Below, piece by piece: positions 36,580-45,260 of a DNA stretch of 64,000 nucleotides. Source of the stretch: Acinetobacter seifertii (GTDB lineage Bacteria > Pseudomonadota > Gammaproteobacteria > Pseudomonadales > Moraxellaceae); contig NZ_KB851200.1 in the NCBI RefSeq assembly GCF_000368065.1, forward strand, positions 263,827-327,826. The letters run 5' to 3'. The position numbers and the translations under genes were made by a program. How positions within the stretch are numbered: position 1 is the stretch's first letter; every line of letters begins with the position of its first letter. Under the pieces are notes generated by a model, which was not told where the DNA came from, searched no databases, and saw only the letters and a list, made by a program, of their open reading frames with translations.

Positions 36580-37275
36580 TTATCGTATCTTTGCTTCGTC
36601 TAGATGACGAGCACCTTCTAAAATCATTCTGATCATGATCATGGTTTGTTCAGCGACTTCCGCACGTTGATGAACTGGAAGATCAATCACCTTAGCACCC
36701 ATATGAAATACAAGTTGCGTAATTGCTTTTGCAACAAGCTCAGGATGATATAGGTGATTGTTATTTAAACGCTCTAGACGGATTAAATCTTCTTGTAGTT
36801 CTTGTTGGAAGAAATTGAGTTGGCGGTCTACCGCAGCTTTATAAGAAGCTGAACCTGTAAAGCCTTCGCGTAACAATAGACTTAAATTACCTTCGTCTGC
36901 ATCAAGCTGTTGAAGAAAAATTTCTACAGAACTACGAATAATGCTGTCTTGGAAAGAGGCACGTAAACGAGCCTGACGAATAATTTTACGTAATACGATA
37001 CCTGCGCGGTCAATCAGTGAAATGGCTAATTCATCAATATCTTTAAAGTGACGATAAAAGCTATTTGGTGCAATACCAGCTTCCCGTGCGACTTCACGTA
37101 AACTTAATGAGGCGATACTTTTTTGAGGACCGATCAGGTTAAGAGCGGCCTGAAAAAGTTCGTCTTTCGTAATCGTCGCTTTTCTTCCAACAGAACGCGT
37201 TGCTGTTTTTATTTCAATGACATCTTGTGAAGAGGCTGTGTCATTTTGGCTCTGAGAAAGTGAGGTTTGGGTCAT
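36580..37275 (-). CDS. TetR-family regulator, FabR/DesT-like
   Basis: A 231-aa repressor-type protein. The N-terminal HTH (about 35-80) contains KDELFQAALNLIG and LSLREVAREAGIAPNSFYRHF, very like FabR and DesT, which sense acyl-CoA unsaturation. A ligand-binding helical domain follows. I chose the ATG at 37273-37275; a TTG three codons earlier lies closer to the promoter but is a poorer start. It is divergent from the ferredoxin-reductase/desaturase pair, the known arrangement for DesT control of desCB in Pseudomonas. Regulation of that pair is inferred from neighbourhood. Confidence 0.85.
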   Translation of the reverse strand: MTQTSLSQSQNDTASSQDVIEIKTATRSVGRKATITKDELFQAALNLIGPQKSIASLSLREVAREAGIAPNSFYRHFKDIDELAISLIDRAGIVLRKIIRQARLRASFQDSIIRSSVEIFLQQLDADEGNLSLLLREGFTGSASYKAAVDRQLNFFQQELQEDLIRLERLNNNHLYHPELVAKAITQLVFHMGAKVIDLPVHQRAEVAEQTMIMIRMILEGARHLDEAKIR

Positions 37276-37296
37276 GCTTTTCAATATGTTCTTAAA

Positions 37297-37333
37297 CTGT
37301 CTGGATTATAGCGTTAGACAGGTAACTTGTGAA
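37297..37333 (-). promoter_or_regulatory. Promoter of the FabR/DesT-like gene with overlapping inverted repeat
   Basis: On the minus strand, TTCACA (37328-37333), 17 bp and TATAAT (37305-37310) form a good sigma-70 promoter. CTGTCT (37297-37302) and AGACAG (37316-37321) flank the -10 symmetrically, a natural site for autorepression. Confidence 0.65.
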
Positions 37334-37353
37334 ATTGTAATTAAAAGTACGGG

Positions 37354-37385
37354 TGTATATACAAATATATATACATGTGTATAAT
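37354..37385 (+). promoter_or_regulatory. Candidate operator and -10 element of the reductase/desaturase operon
   Basis: TGTATATA (37354-37361), six bases and TATATACA (37368-37375) form a 22-bp inverted repeat. TATAAT at 37380-37385 is a perfect -10, so the repeat covers the -35 region of the plus-strand promoter. This position suits repression by the divergent TetR protein. Confidence 0.6.
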
Positions 37386-37415
37386 AATTAAAAAAGAGCG
37401 ACAGAGCCCTCAGTT

Positions 37416-38486
37416 ATGCAAGCAATCGAAAAGAGAAATTCTCTATTCAATTCATTAACACAAGCTGTATTTGATAAAAATATAGCGAGTTTCTGGCTAC
37501 AAAAAATAAATCCTTTATGGTCTGTACAGCACGGACTAGTTCAAATTGTAAAAAAAGAATTCGTGGCTCATGACACTGTGAGCCTTACTCTAAAATGCAA
37601 CCGTTTGGTCAAAACGGGCGCAGCAGGTCAGCATCATCCTCTTATTGTTGAAATTGCTGGCCGCCGTTACGAACGTACTTATAGCTTGACGCAAATCGAT
37701 GCTGAGCACTTACGTTTAACAGTTAAAAAAGTTGCTGACGGTATTGTCAGTAACTGGTTTATTGCTGAAAGTAAAATTGGAGATATTTTTGAGCTTGGTC
37801 AACCTTATGGTGACATGCAACAAAATATTCAGACACCGAAATTAATTATGTTGGCTGCAGGCAGTGGTATTACACCAATGTTGAGTTTAATTACAGCAAT
37901 TAAGCAAAGCCAGCAGTTAGAAAAAGTACAGGTTCAGCTTTTATATTGGGTAAAACAGCGCTCTGATGCTGCTTTTACAGAATATTTTGAGCAAGTGGCT
38001 GAACAAAACCCAAACTTTAGCTATCAGGTGTTCTATACACAAGAAACACCAAATGATGAGCGTTTAAATGCTGAACATATTGCGTTAGTTGATGATATTG
38101 AAAACAGCACAATCTATGCGTGTGGTCCATCGGGTTTTGTTGCCACTGTTGAAGAGCTTTTTGAACAAGCACCAGCCGTACTGACTGAAGCTTTTAGTTT
38201 AACTAATGAAAGTTCTGCAGATGATGTTGGTTATGTAAATGTCACATTAACCCAGTCTAATAAAGTGATTGCAATTCCTAAGGGACAATCGATTTTGGTG
38301 AGCCTTGAGCATGAAGGGCTTAAGCCAACACATGGTTGTCGTATGGGAATTTGCAATAAATGTGTTTGTAGTAAAGCGCAAGGTTCTACCCGTAATTTGC
38401 TAAACGGTAGTCAAAATACTGAACCAAGCCAGTTACTTAAGATTTGTGTCAACTCAGCACAATCCGATCTAGTTATTGATCTTTAA
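37416..38486 (+). CDS. Ferredoxin reductase, electron donor to the fatty acid desaturase (DesC-like)
   Basis: A 356-aa flavoprotein with three parts: an FAD domain (RRYERTYSLTQID, the RxYS flavin motif), an NAD(P) domain (LAAGSGITPMLSLI and IYACGPSGFV), and a C-terminal plant-type [2Fe-2S] domain with cysteines in HGCRMGICNKCVC and a later ICVNS. It passes electrons from NAD(P)H to the desaturase 12 bp downstream. The same pair in Pseudomonas is desC-desB. A divergent TetR gene and operator candidates lie upstream. Confidence 0.92.
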   Translation: MQAIEKRNSLFNSLTQAVFDKNIASFWLQKINPLWSVQHGLVQIVKKEFVAHDTVSLTLKCNRLVKTGAAGQHHPLIVEIAGRRYERTYSLTQIDAEHLRLTVKKVADGIVSNWFIAESKIGDIFELGQPYGDMQQNIQTPKLIMLAAGSGITPMLSLITAIKQSQQLEKVQVQLLYWVKQRSDAAFTEYFEQVAEQNPNFSYQVFYTQETPNDERLNAEHIALVDDIENSTIYACGPSGFVATVEELFEQAPAVLTEAFSLTNESSADDVGYVNVTLTQSNKVIAIPKGQSILVSLEHEGLKPTHGCRMGICNKCVCSKAQGSTRNLLNGSQNTEPSQLLKICVNSAQSDLVIDL

Positions 38487-38498
38487 GAGAGAACTCTG

Positions 38499-39593
38499 AT
38501 GAATATGCCAGTGAAAGTCGAATATTTTAAAAATCCTAAAAATCGCGATTTGACTCCAGCAGAGCTTGAAGCATTTGCAAAAGAGCTTGATCAGATCAAA
38601 CAAGAAGTATTGGATGATTTGGGTGAAAAAGACGCTAAATATATTCGCCGTGTCTATGCCGCAGTTCGTTACAGTGGTCTTTTAGGTCGTGCTTGTCTAT
38701 TTGCTGGATGGTTTCCGCCAGCATGGGTTTTAGGTACAGGTCTATTAGGTTTCTCTAAAATTATGGAGAACATGGAACTTGGTCATAACGTGATGCACGG
38801 TCAATATGACTGGATGAACGACCCTAAGTTTAATGGTCAAACTTATGAGTGGGACACAGTAGGTACATCTGATAACTGGCGCCAAACGCATAACTATAAG
38901 CATCATACCTATACCAATATTAAAGGTGTTGATGATGACATTGGGTATGGCTTGCTCCGTTTATTCCCAGAGCAACGTTGGAAACCAGGTTTTTTACTCC
39001 AACCTGTTTATAGCATTCCGTTTTGTTTATTGTTCCAGTGGGGCGTAGCAATTCAGAATCTTGAAATTGGTCGTGTTCTTTACAAACGTAAGACTAAAGC
39101 CAAATTTTTAGAAGAGTTAAAACCAGTTAATAAAAAAATTGGTAAACAACTTTTTAAAGACTATGTGTTCTTCCCATTAATTGCAGGGCCCGCAGCGTTG
39201 CCTGTATTTACTGGAAACCTAGTTGCAAATGGTCTGCGTAATATGTGGACATTTACGATTATTTTCTGTGGTCACTTTACAAAAGATGCAGAGGTATTTC
39301 CAAAGTCTGTTTTACAAGAAGAAAGCCGTGGACACTGGTATATGCGCCAAATTCGTGGTTCTTCAAACCTAAAAGGTTCAGAAGCATTACATATTTTAAG
39401 TGGACATTTGAGCCATCAGATTGAACATCATTTATTTCCTGATGTTCCAGCACGCCGTTATCGTCAAATGGCTCCAAAAGTTGAGGCTGTATGTGAAAAA
39501 TATGGTATTAATTATAACAATGCGAGTCTGGTGAAACAGTTTGGACAGGTTGTAGGTCGTATCTTTAAATATGCTTTACCTTTTAAAAAATAA
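38499..39593 (+). CDS. Membrane fatty acid (acyl-CoA) desaturase, DesB-like
   Basis: Di-iron desaturase of 364 aa that inserts a double bond in acyl chains at the membrane. All three histidine boxes are present: GHNVMHGQYDW, HNYKHHTYTN and HQIEHHLFP. Hydrophobic stretches lie near residues 60-85 and 175-195 and in the region 220-255. It follows its reductase with 12 bp between genes, so they are co-transcribed. Acyl-CoA delta-9 desaturation is inferred from the Pseudomonas DesB relative. Confidence 0.93.
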   Translation: MNMPVKVEYFKNPKNRDLTPAELEAFAKELDQIKQEVLDDLGEKDAKYIRRVYAAVRYSGLLGRACLFAGWFPPAWVLGTGLLGFSKIMENMELGHNVMHGQYDWMNDPKFNGQTYEWDTVGTSDNWRQTHNYKHHTYTNIKGVDDDIGYGLLRLFPEQRWKPGFLLQPVYSIPFCLLFQWGVAIQNLEIGRVLYKRKTKAKFLEELKPVNKKIGKQLFKDYVFFPLIAGPAALPVFTGNLVANGLRNMWTFTIIFCGHFTKDAEVFPKSVLQEESRGHWYMRQIRGSSNLKGSEALHILSGHLSHQIEHHLFPDVPARRYRQMAPKVEAVCEKYGINYNNASLVKQFGQVVGRIFKYALPFKK

Positions 39594-39596
39594 GTC

Positions 39597-39628
39597 AAAA
39601 AAGCCCTGAAATTTCAGGGCTTTTTTTA
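39597..39628. terminator. Bidirectional terminator between desaturase and hotdog genes
   Basis: AAAAAAGCCCTGAAA and TTTCAGGGCTTTTTT form a near-continuous palindrome; the T-run overlaps the stop of the convergent hotdog gene. Confidence 0.93.
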
Positions 39629-40090
39629 TTTCTTTTTAGAAATCCACATTGTAATGACCGCATGAAATACTTTGTCTTTATGAGTATCGTAAACATCTAC
39701 ACTTACTAAATATTCTCCTGCTTTTTCCCAGTCATAATCAGCTTGTACAGGCGTCGCAATAGCGATGAGATCTGTTTCTGCCTTTTTTAAATATTCAACA
39801 GTCATACCTTTGGGAATCCAGCGGTGTGTGGAAGGGACGGTAACTTCTGTCATAGTCCCACCTGCGAGTTCTGCCATATTGCACATGGCAATTGCGTGGA
39901 CTGTCCCAATGTGGTTAAGGACAGAGCGCTTCTTCTTAATAGAAATTTCGCAATAGTTCGGTTTTAACTCAATAAAAAGAGGGGAAATGCTACCGAAATA
40001 AGGCGCTTTTAGACATAGCATACGAGAGAATGTCCACTTTCCTTTAGGAAAAGCAGTCACTTTTTTCCAAAGTTCTAAGGTGGTTGCCAT
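39626..40090 (-). CDS. Hotdog-fold protein, DUF4442 thioesterase-like
   Basis: A 154-aa protein resembling DUF4442 hotdog proteins: the segment GTVHAIAMCNMAELAGGTMT is the central hotdog helix region, followed by beta strands ending in HAVITMWISKKK. Such proteins are often acyl-CoA thioesterases; the substrate is unknown. AGGAAG eight bases before the ATG at 40088-40090 supports that start over a GTG three codons earlier. It is divergent from a TetR gene with an inverted repeat between them, and beside the desaturase locus, so a role in acyl metabolism is plausible. Confidence 0.82.
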   Translation of the reverse strand: MATTLELWKKVTAFPKGKWTFSRMLCLKAPYFGSISPLFIELKPNYCEISIKKKRSVLNHIGTVHAIAMCNMAELAGGTMTEVTVPSTHRWIPKGMTVEYLKKAETDLIAIATPVQADYDWEKAGEYLVSVDVYDTHKDKVFHAVITMWISKKK

Positions 40091-40121
40091 GATTTTCACT
40101 TCCTATAATTTTAAATACAGA

Positions 40122-40143
40122 ATATTCTTCTGTTAAAGAATAT
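40122..40143. promoter_or_regulatory. Candidate TetR operator between hotdog and tetR genes
   Basis: ATATTCTT, CTGTTA and AAGAATAT form a perfect 8-6-8 inverted repeat, nested with ACAGAA-TATTC-TTCTGT (40117-40133). It lies 31 bp before the hotdog start and 66 bp before the tetR start, so one repressor could act on both promoters. Confidence 0.6.
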
Positions 40144-40209
40144 AGTTCTGTTTACAAATAGACGTCAAGTCATTCAAAATATCTCCGATGACTGGTTAGA
40201 GAATACAAA

Positions 40210-40842
40210 ATGGTATCTGCTCAAAACTTATTAGAACGTTTGTATCCCGGAAGAAGGGCTGCTTTAAAACGACAAATATTGTTAGATGCTTTAATATGTT
40301 TTTTAGAGCATGGCATAGAAACGACCAGTATCGAAATGATTCGTGCCAAATCAGAAACGAGTGTTGGAGCGATTTATCATCATTTTAAAAATAAAGAGGG
40401 TATCGTCGCGGCATTATTTTTTTCAGCTTTAGATGACCAAACGGTTCTAAGAGATGAATACTTAAAACAGGCCAAAACGCTACAAGACGTGGTATTTTCT
40501 TTAATTCATAGTTATGTGGACTGGGTAAGTGAGCAGCCTGAATTTGCAAGATTTTTAAATTCAGCACGTTTTAACATGATGAAAGGTGAAGAACACCAGC
40601 AGCTCGTCCAAAGAAATAAGAACAGAAACCAAAATATATTTAGCCAGATTGCAAATTTTGAAGAATTTAAAGCATTAAGTTTAATTCCAAATGAGCTTTT
40701 GCTTTCATTGGTGATTGGTTCTACAGAGAGCTATTGTCGTGCGTGGTTATCACAACGTGTAAAATCCAACCCTAAAGTTTACAAAGATGTGTTAGCTAAA
40801 GCAGCGTGGAGTTCATTGCAGGATTTGCGTTTAAAACCTTAA
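40210..40842 (+). CDS. TetR/AcrR-family transcriptional regulator
   Basis: A 210-aa regulator. The N-terminal HTH (about 15-62) reads RQILLDALICFLEHGIETTS and SETSVGAIYHHFKNKEGIVA. The C-terminal domain (about 80-200) is helical with no recognised ligand signature. It is transcribed divergently from the hotdog gene across 119 bp that hold a perfect inverted repeat. The hotdog gene is its likeliest target. Confidence 0.92.
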   Translation: MVSAQNLLERLYPGRRAALKRQILLDALICFLEHGIETTSIEMIRAKSETSVGAIYHHFKNKEGIVAALFFSALDDQTVLRDEYLKQAKTLQDVVFSLIHSYVDWVSEQPEFARFLNSARFNMMKGEEHQQLVQRNKNRNQNIFSQIANFEEFKALSLIPNELLLSLVIGSTESYCRAWLSQRVKSNPKVYKDVLAKAAWSSLQDLRLKP

Positions 40843-40853
40843 TATTTAGCAAT

Positions 40854-40882
40854 AAAAAACCGCATTCTTTATGCGGTTTTTT
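40854..40882. terminator. Bidirectional terminator
   Basis: Stem AAAAACCGCAT / ATGCGGTTTTT with loop TCTTT, between convergent tetR and SIMPL genes. Confidence 0.9.
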
Positions 40883-40897
40883 AGTTTGAAAGATAAA

Positions 40898-41599
40898 TTA
40901 TTTAAACTGGATTGAACCGTTTGCATTTACGGTAATTTTAGACTCACCAGCAGCCATGTCTTGAGCCGGTGCAGCTTCTGCCATAGCAAACTTAGCCATG
41001 CTGGCACGCATTACGGGTTGAGGGAAATAGTTGTTAGTGTTCAAGTTTAAATTGACCAATGTATATTGGTTTTTATTCCATGCTTGAGTCAACATTTGAG
41101 CACGTTGTTGGAAGTTTTTAGATGCTTCAACCATCAACTCATTTTCAACTTTTTTACGTTGTTCGTCAGAAACCGTAAAATTAATCGATTGAGTTTGGAA
41201 GTTTTGCTGCAATTCGTTCACTAACTGGCTAGCGGCTTTAAAATCTTTACTTTCAAGACGAATTTCTGCACGACCACGCCATTCTTTTAACTTATTGCTA
41301 TCGTTATCGTAAATTGGATAAGTGCTTTGAGCACCAGTTTCCACTTTTACTTGCGGGTATTTACGGGAAGTTGCAAGCGCTTGATTCATTAACTGGTTAA
41401 TCTGATTTGAAAGTTCAGCAGGCTGCTTGTTACTTTTTTCAATATACAAAGTGGCATGCATTTCATCGTTAGATACCTGACGAGAAGCTTCAGCTTGTAC
41501 ATTTACAATATTGTAGTGAAGGGCATTATCATCTTGGGCAAAAACCATAGGGCTGAGTACCGTACCAAGTAGAAGAGTAGATATTGCTAAAGTACGCAT
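40898..41599 (-). CDS. SIMPL (DUF541) domain periplasmic protein
   Basis: A 233-aa protein with a signal peptide (cleavage near VFAQ, residue 22). The body matches the SIMPL/DUF541 family: VQAEASRQVSNDEMHATLYI early, a central VETGAQSTYPIYD region and a YTLVNLNLNTNNYF stretch. Family members include E. coli YggE; their role is unclear and has been linked to oxidative stress. It is monocistronic. Confidence 0.88.
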   Translation of the reverse strand: MRTLAISTLLLGTVLSPMVFAQDDNALHYNIVNVQAEASRQVSNDEMHATLYIEKSNKQPAELSNQINQLMNQALATSRKYPQVKVETGAQSTYPIYDNDSNKLKEWRGRAEIRLESKDFKAASQLVNELQQNFQTQSINFTVSDEQRKKVENELMVEASKNFQQRAQMLTQAWNKNQYTLVNLNLNTNNYFPQPVMRASMAKFAMAEAAPAQDMAAGESKITVNANGSIQFK

Positions 41600-42065
41600 A
41601 AATTTATCCTTTAAAAATTAATATAAATTTAATTTTTTTCATTAAGAAATGTTAAACATAAGTTATGCATAACTTTGGCAGATTTTGTGGGGTATTTGTA
41701 ATATTTAAATCAATTTTTTTAATTTTTGGTAAGAATAAAAACTATAAAAAATAAAAGCTTAAAATTAAAGTGTTTCAATGTAACTTAAAGAATCAAACTA
41801 ATATAAAAAAAGAATATTTTCTTTAGGTTGTCACATAGTATGATGATAATTCATCATAACTATTGGGATAATACATATTTTCAATAAGATTAGATGAGTA
41901 AAGTACACAAAAGACGTTTTTTTTCTTGCAAAATTAGGTATCATCGCGCTCCTAGTTACAAGATATAAAATATGTGTCTTCGCTAGTTCTATAAAGCACC
42001 GAGTCAAAGGACCAAAAGTCACCAGACTTATTTCTTTCTACCCTTATCAGAGATGGTAATCCGAT
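41600..42065 (+). other. 466-bp AT-rich region upstream of dat
   Basis: No gene or known RNA is seen. The region is very AT-rich with long A and T runs. The last ~130 bases before dat carry the mRNA leader. TTGCAA near 41935 and a weak AT-rich -10 could form a promoter, but I cannot fix it. The ribosome site before the dat ATG is weak (GAGATGG). Confidence 0.5.
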
Positions 42066-43439
42066 ATGAGCGTTACTTCTGTCAACCCTGCCGACAATGC
42101 TACCAACGAATATTATTTGACTCGCCAAAGTCAGATGGAATCGAATGTTCGTAGCTATCCACGTAAATTACCGTTAGCGATAGCGAAAGCACAAGGCTGC
42201 TGGGTTACTGATGTTGAAGGTACACAGTACCTTGATTGTTTAGCTGGGGCAGGTACATTGGCTTTAGGTCATAATCATCCTGCGGTGATTCAAAGTATTC
42301 AAGACACATTGGCAAGTGGTTTGCCATTGCATACTTTAGACTTAACCACACCTTTAAAAGATGCGTTTACTGAAGCGTTGTTAGCATATTTACCAGGCGG
42401 TAAAGAAGAGTACTGCTTACAGTTCTGTGGTCCTGCTGGTGCAGACGCGACTGAAGCAGCGGTTAAACTTGCTAAGACTTACACTGGTCGTAGTTCAGTA
42501 ATCAGTTTTTCTGGTGGTTATCATGGTATGACCCATGGTTCACTGGCAATGACTGGTAACTTAAGTGCGAAAAACTCGGTTAACGGTTTAATGCCAGGCG
42601 TACAATTCATGCCATATCCGCATGAATATCGCTGCCCACTTGGTTTGGGTGGTGAAGCTGGTGTTGATGCTTTAACTTACTATTTTGAAAACTTTATTGA
42701 AGATGTTGAAAGCGGTGTAACAAAACCTGCTGCTGTAATTCTTGAAGCAATTCAAGGTGAAGGCGGTGTTGTTACTGCTCCAGTAAAATGGTTGCAAAAA
42801 ATCCGTGAAGTGACTGAAAAGCACAACATCGTTTTAATTTTAGACGAAGTTCAAGCTGGCTTTGCACGTTCAGGCAAAATGTTTGCGTTTGAACATGCAG
42901 GTATTGAACCTGATGTTGTTGTAATGTCTAAAGCAGTAGGTGGTGGTTTACCACTTGCAGTATTAGGTATTAAACGTAAATTTGATGCTTGGCAGCCTGC
43001 TGGTCACACCGGTACTTTCCGTGGTAACCAACTTGCTATGGGTACAGGCCTTGTCGTACTAAAAACGATTAGCGAACAAAATCTTGCTCAAAATGCGCAA
43101 GAACGTGGTGACTTCCTACAAGCTGAATTGAAAAAATTAGCTACTGAATTCCCATGTATCGGTAATGTACGTGGCCGCGGTTTAATGATTGGTGTTGAAA
43201 TCGTTGACGAGCGTAAACCTGCTGACCGTATCGGTTCTCATCCTGCTGACTCTCAGTTAGCGGCTGCGATCCAGACTGCTTGCTTTAACAACAAGTTATT
43301 GCTTGAAAAAGGTGGTCGTAACGGTACAGTAATTCGTTTACTTTGCCCACTTATCATTACTCAAGAAGAGTGTGTGGAAGTAATTGCCCGCTTTAAGAAA
43401 GCAATTGCAGAAGCATTGGTTGCAGTACGAGGCGCGTAA
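42066..43439 (+). CDS. dat: L-2,4-diaminobutyrate:2-oxoglutarate 4-aminotransferase
   Basis: PLP class III aminotransferase of 457 aa that makes L-2,4-diaminobutyrate from aspartate semialdehyde. Visible motifs are [35 protein letters not shown], the PLP aspartate in [14 protein letters not shown] and the catalytic lysine in [17 protein letters not shown]. It is followed two bases later by ddc; the pair is known in Acinetobacter for making 1,3-diaminopropane, which is linked in A. baumannii to surface motility. Confidence 0.96.
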   Translation: MSVTSVNPADNATNEYYLTRQSQMESNVRSYPRKLPLAIAKAQGCWVTDVEGTQYLDCLAGAGTLALGHNHPAVIQSIQDTLASGLPLHTLDLTTPLKDAFTEALLAYLPGGKEEYCLQFCGPAGADATEAAVKLAKTYTGRSSVISFSGGYHGMTHGSLAMTGNLSAKNSVNGLMPGVQFMPYPHEYRCPLGLGGEAGVDALTYYFENFIEDVESGVTKPAAVILEAIQGEGGVVTAPVKWLQKIREVTEKHNIVLILDEVQAGFARSGKMFAFEHAGIEPDVVVMSKAVGGGLPLAVLGIKRKFDAWQPAGHTGTFRGNQLAMGTGLVVLKTISEQNLAQNAQERGDFLQAELKKLATEFPCIGNVRGRGLMIGVEIVDERKPADRIGSHPADSQLAAAIQTACFNNKLLLEKGGRNGTVIRLLCPLIITQEECVEVIARFKKAIAEALVAVRGA

Positions 43440-43441
43440 GA

Positions 43442-44974
43442 ATGGTGGATTTTGCAGAACATCGTAAAGCGTTACTCTGCAATGATGCACAATCCATTGC
43501 TGACTATGAGTCAGCAATGGGCGAAGCGGTAAAAGCCGTTTCAGCATGGTTGCAAAATGAAAAAATGTACACAGGCGGTAGCATCAAAGAATTGCGTTCA
43601 GCAATTTCTTTCCAGCCTTCAAAAGAAGGTATGGGTGTACAAGAATCACTTCAACGTATGATTGAGCTTTTCTTAAATAAAAGCTTGAAAGTACACCATC
43701 CACATTCATTAGCGCATTTACACTGCCCAACTATGGTGATGAGCCAGATTGCGGAAGTGTTAATCAATGCAACTAACCAGTCTATGGACTCATGGGATCA
43801 AAGCCCGGCAGGTTCATTAATGGAAGTTCAGTTGATTGATTGGTTGCGTCAAAAAGTAGGTTATGGTTCTGGTCAGGCAGGTGTATTCACTTCTGGCGGT
43901 ACTCAATCTAACTTGATGGGTGTTTTGCTTGCTCGTGACTGGTGCATCTCGAAAAACTGGAAAGACGAAAATGGTAATCCATGGTCTGTACAGCGTGATG
44001 GTATTCCAGCTGAAGCAATGAAAAACGTCAAAGTTATTTGTTCTGAAAATGCGCATTTCTCTGTGCAAAAGAACATGGCAATGATGGGCATGGGCTTCCA
44101 GTCAGTTGTGACTGTTCCTGTGAATGAAAATGCTCAGATGGATGTTGATGCTCTCGAAAAAACGATGGCGCATCTTCAAGCTGAAGGCAAAGTTGTTGCT
44201 TGTGTTGTTGCGACAGCCGGTACAACTGATGCTGGTGCAATTGATCCATTGAAGAAAATTCGTGAAATCACAACGAAATATGGTTCATGGATGCACATCG
44301 ATGCTGCGTGGGGCGGTGCACTGATTTTGTCAAATGACTATCGTGCAATGCTTGATGGTATTGAGTTGTCTGACTCGATTACCCTCGACTTCCATAAGCA
44401 TTACTTCCAAAGCATTAGCTGTGGCGCGTTCTTGTTGAAAGACGAAGCGAACTATCGTTTCATGCATTATGAAGCTGAATACTTGAACTCTGCTTATGAC
44501 GAAGAACATGGTGTACCAAACCTTGTATCTAAGTCATTACAAACGACTCGTCGTTTTGATGCATTAAAATTGTGGATGACAATTGAATCACTAGGTGAAG
44601 ACCTATATGGTTCAATGATTGACCATGGTGTAAAACTGACTCGTGAAGTTGCAGATTACATCAAGGCAACTGAAGGTTTAGAACTTTTAGTTGAACCACA
44701 ATTTGCTTCGGTATTGTTCCGTGTTGTGCCACAAGGCTACCCAGTTGAGTTTATCGATAGCTTGAACCAAAACGTAGCAGACGAATTGTTTGCACGTGGC
44801 GAAGCAAATATCGGTGTAACAAAAGTGGGTGATGTACAGTCATTGAAAATGACAACATTAAGCCCTGTTGTGACATTTGAAAATGTTAAAAACCTTTTAG
44901 GTCAAGTATTGGCTGAAGCTGACCGCATTAAAGATGCAATTGCTTCTGGTAACTATGTACCACCAATCGACTAA
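43442..44974 (+). CDS. ddc: L-2,4-diaminobutyrate decarboxylase
   Basis: PLP group II decarboxylase, 510 aa, that releases CO2 from diaminobutyrate to give 1,3-diaminopropane. It shows [35 protein letters not shown], the PLP-binding [12 protein letters not shown], and the catalytic lysine in [13 protein letters not shown]. It starts two bases after dat, so the genes are translationally linked, and it ends at a strong terminator. Confidence 0.96.
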   Translation: MVDFAEHRKALLCNDAQSIADYESAMGEAVKAVSAWLQNEKMYTGGSIKELRSAISFQPSKEGMGVQESLQRMIELFLNKSLKVHHPHSLAHLHCPTMVMSQIAEVLINATNQSMDSWDQSPAGSLMEVQLIDWLRQKVGYGSGQAGVFTSGGTQSNLMGVLLARDWCISKNWKDENGNPWSVQRDGIPAEAMKNVKVICSENAHFSVQKNMAMMGMGFQSVVTVPVNENAQMDVDALEKTMAHLQAEGKVVACVVATAGTTDAGAIDPLKKIREITTKYGSWMHIDAAWGGALILSNDYRAMLDGIELSDSITLDFHKHYFQSISCGAFLLKDEANYRFMHYEAEYLNSAYDEEHGVPNLVSKSLQTTRRFDALKLWMTIESLGEDLYGSMIDHGVKLTREVADYIKATEGLELLVEPQFASVLFRVVPQGYPVEFIDSLNQNVADELFARGEANIGVTKVGDVQSLKMTTLSPVVTFENVKNLLGQVLAEADRIKDAIASGNYVPPID

Positions 44975-44986
44975 TTGAGTTGATAA

Positions 44987-45021
44987 CAAAAAAAGCTCGG
45001 TTTATTGCCGGGCTTTTTTAT
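44987..45021 (+). terminator. Terminator of the dat-ddc operon
   Basis: Stem AAAAAGCTCGG / CCGGGCTTTTT (one G-U pair) with a 7-base loop and further T residues. Confidence 0.9.
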
Positions 45022-45064
45022 TACATATTATTTTTATTTAAAGTGTGCATCACAAGAGATTGAT

Positions 45065-45081
45065 ATGCACAAAACATGCAT
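45065..45081. promoter_or_regulatory. Palindromic site upstream of aldehyde dehydrogenase, shared with the lrp/ipdC region
   Basis: ATGCACAAAACATGCAT is an inverted repeat (ATGCA/TGCAT, spacer 7). It matches 14 of 17 bases of ATACACAAATCATGTAT at 47267-47283. A further ATGCAT core lies at 45105-45110. It is about 180 bp before the dehydrogenase start. Confidence 0.6.
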
Positions 45082-45260
45082 ATTTTCAAAAAACAAAAAT
45101 AATTATGCATGATTTATGGGGAGCAAATTTCTTATTGTATTGGTATGTTACCGATATTTTGGGTCGCATTGATATATCAATATCGTACTTACTTTAAATA
45201 ATCCCGCTTTAACTGAAAAAAGTAAGTGGCTGTAATTACAATTAAGACAAGGAAGAAGAA

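Noticed and set aside
41831..42022. A 63-aa minus-strand frame upstream of dat
   Set aside because: It lies in very AT-rich leader sequence, has no ribosome site and no recognisable features.
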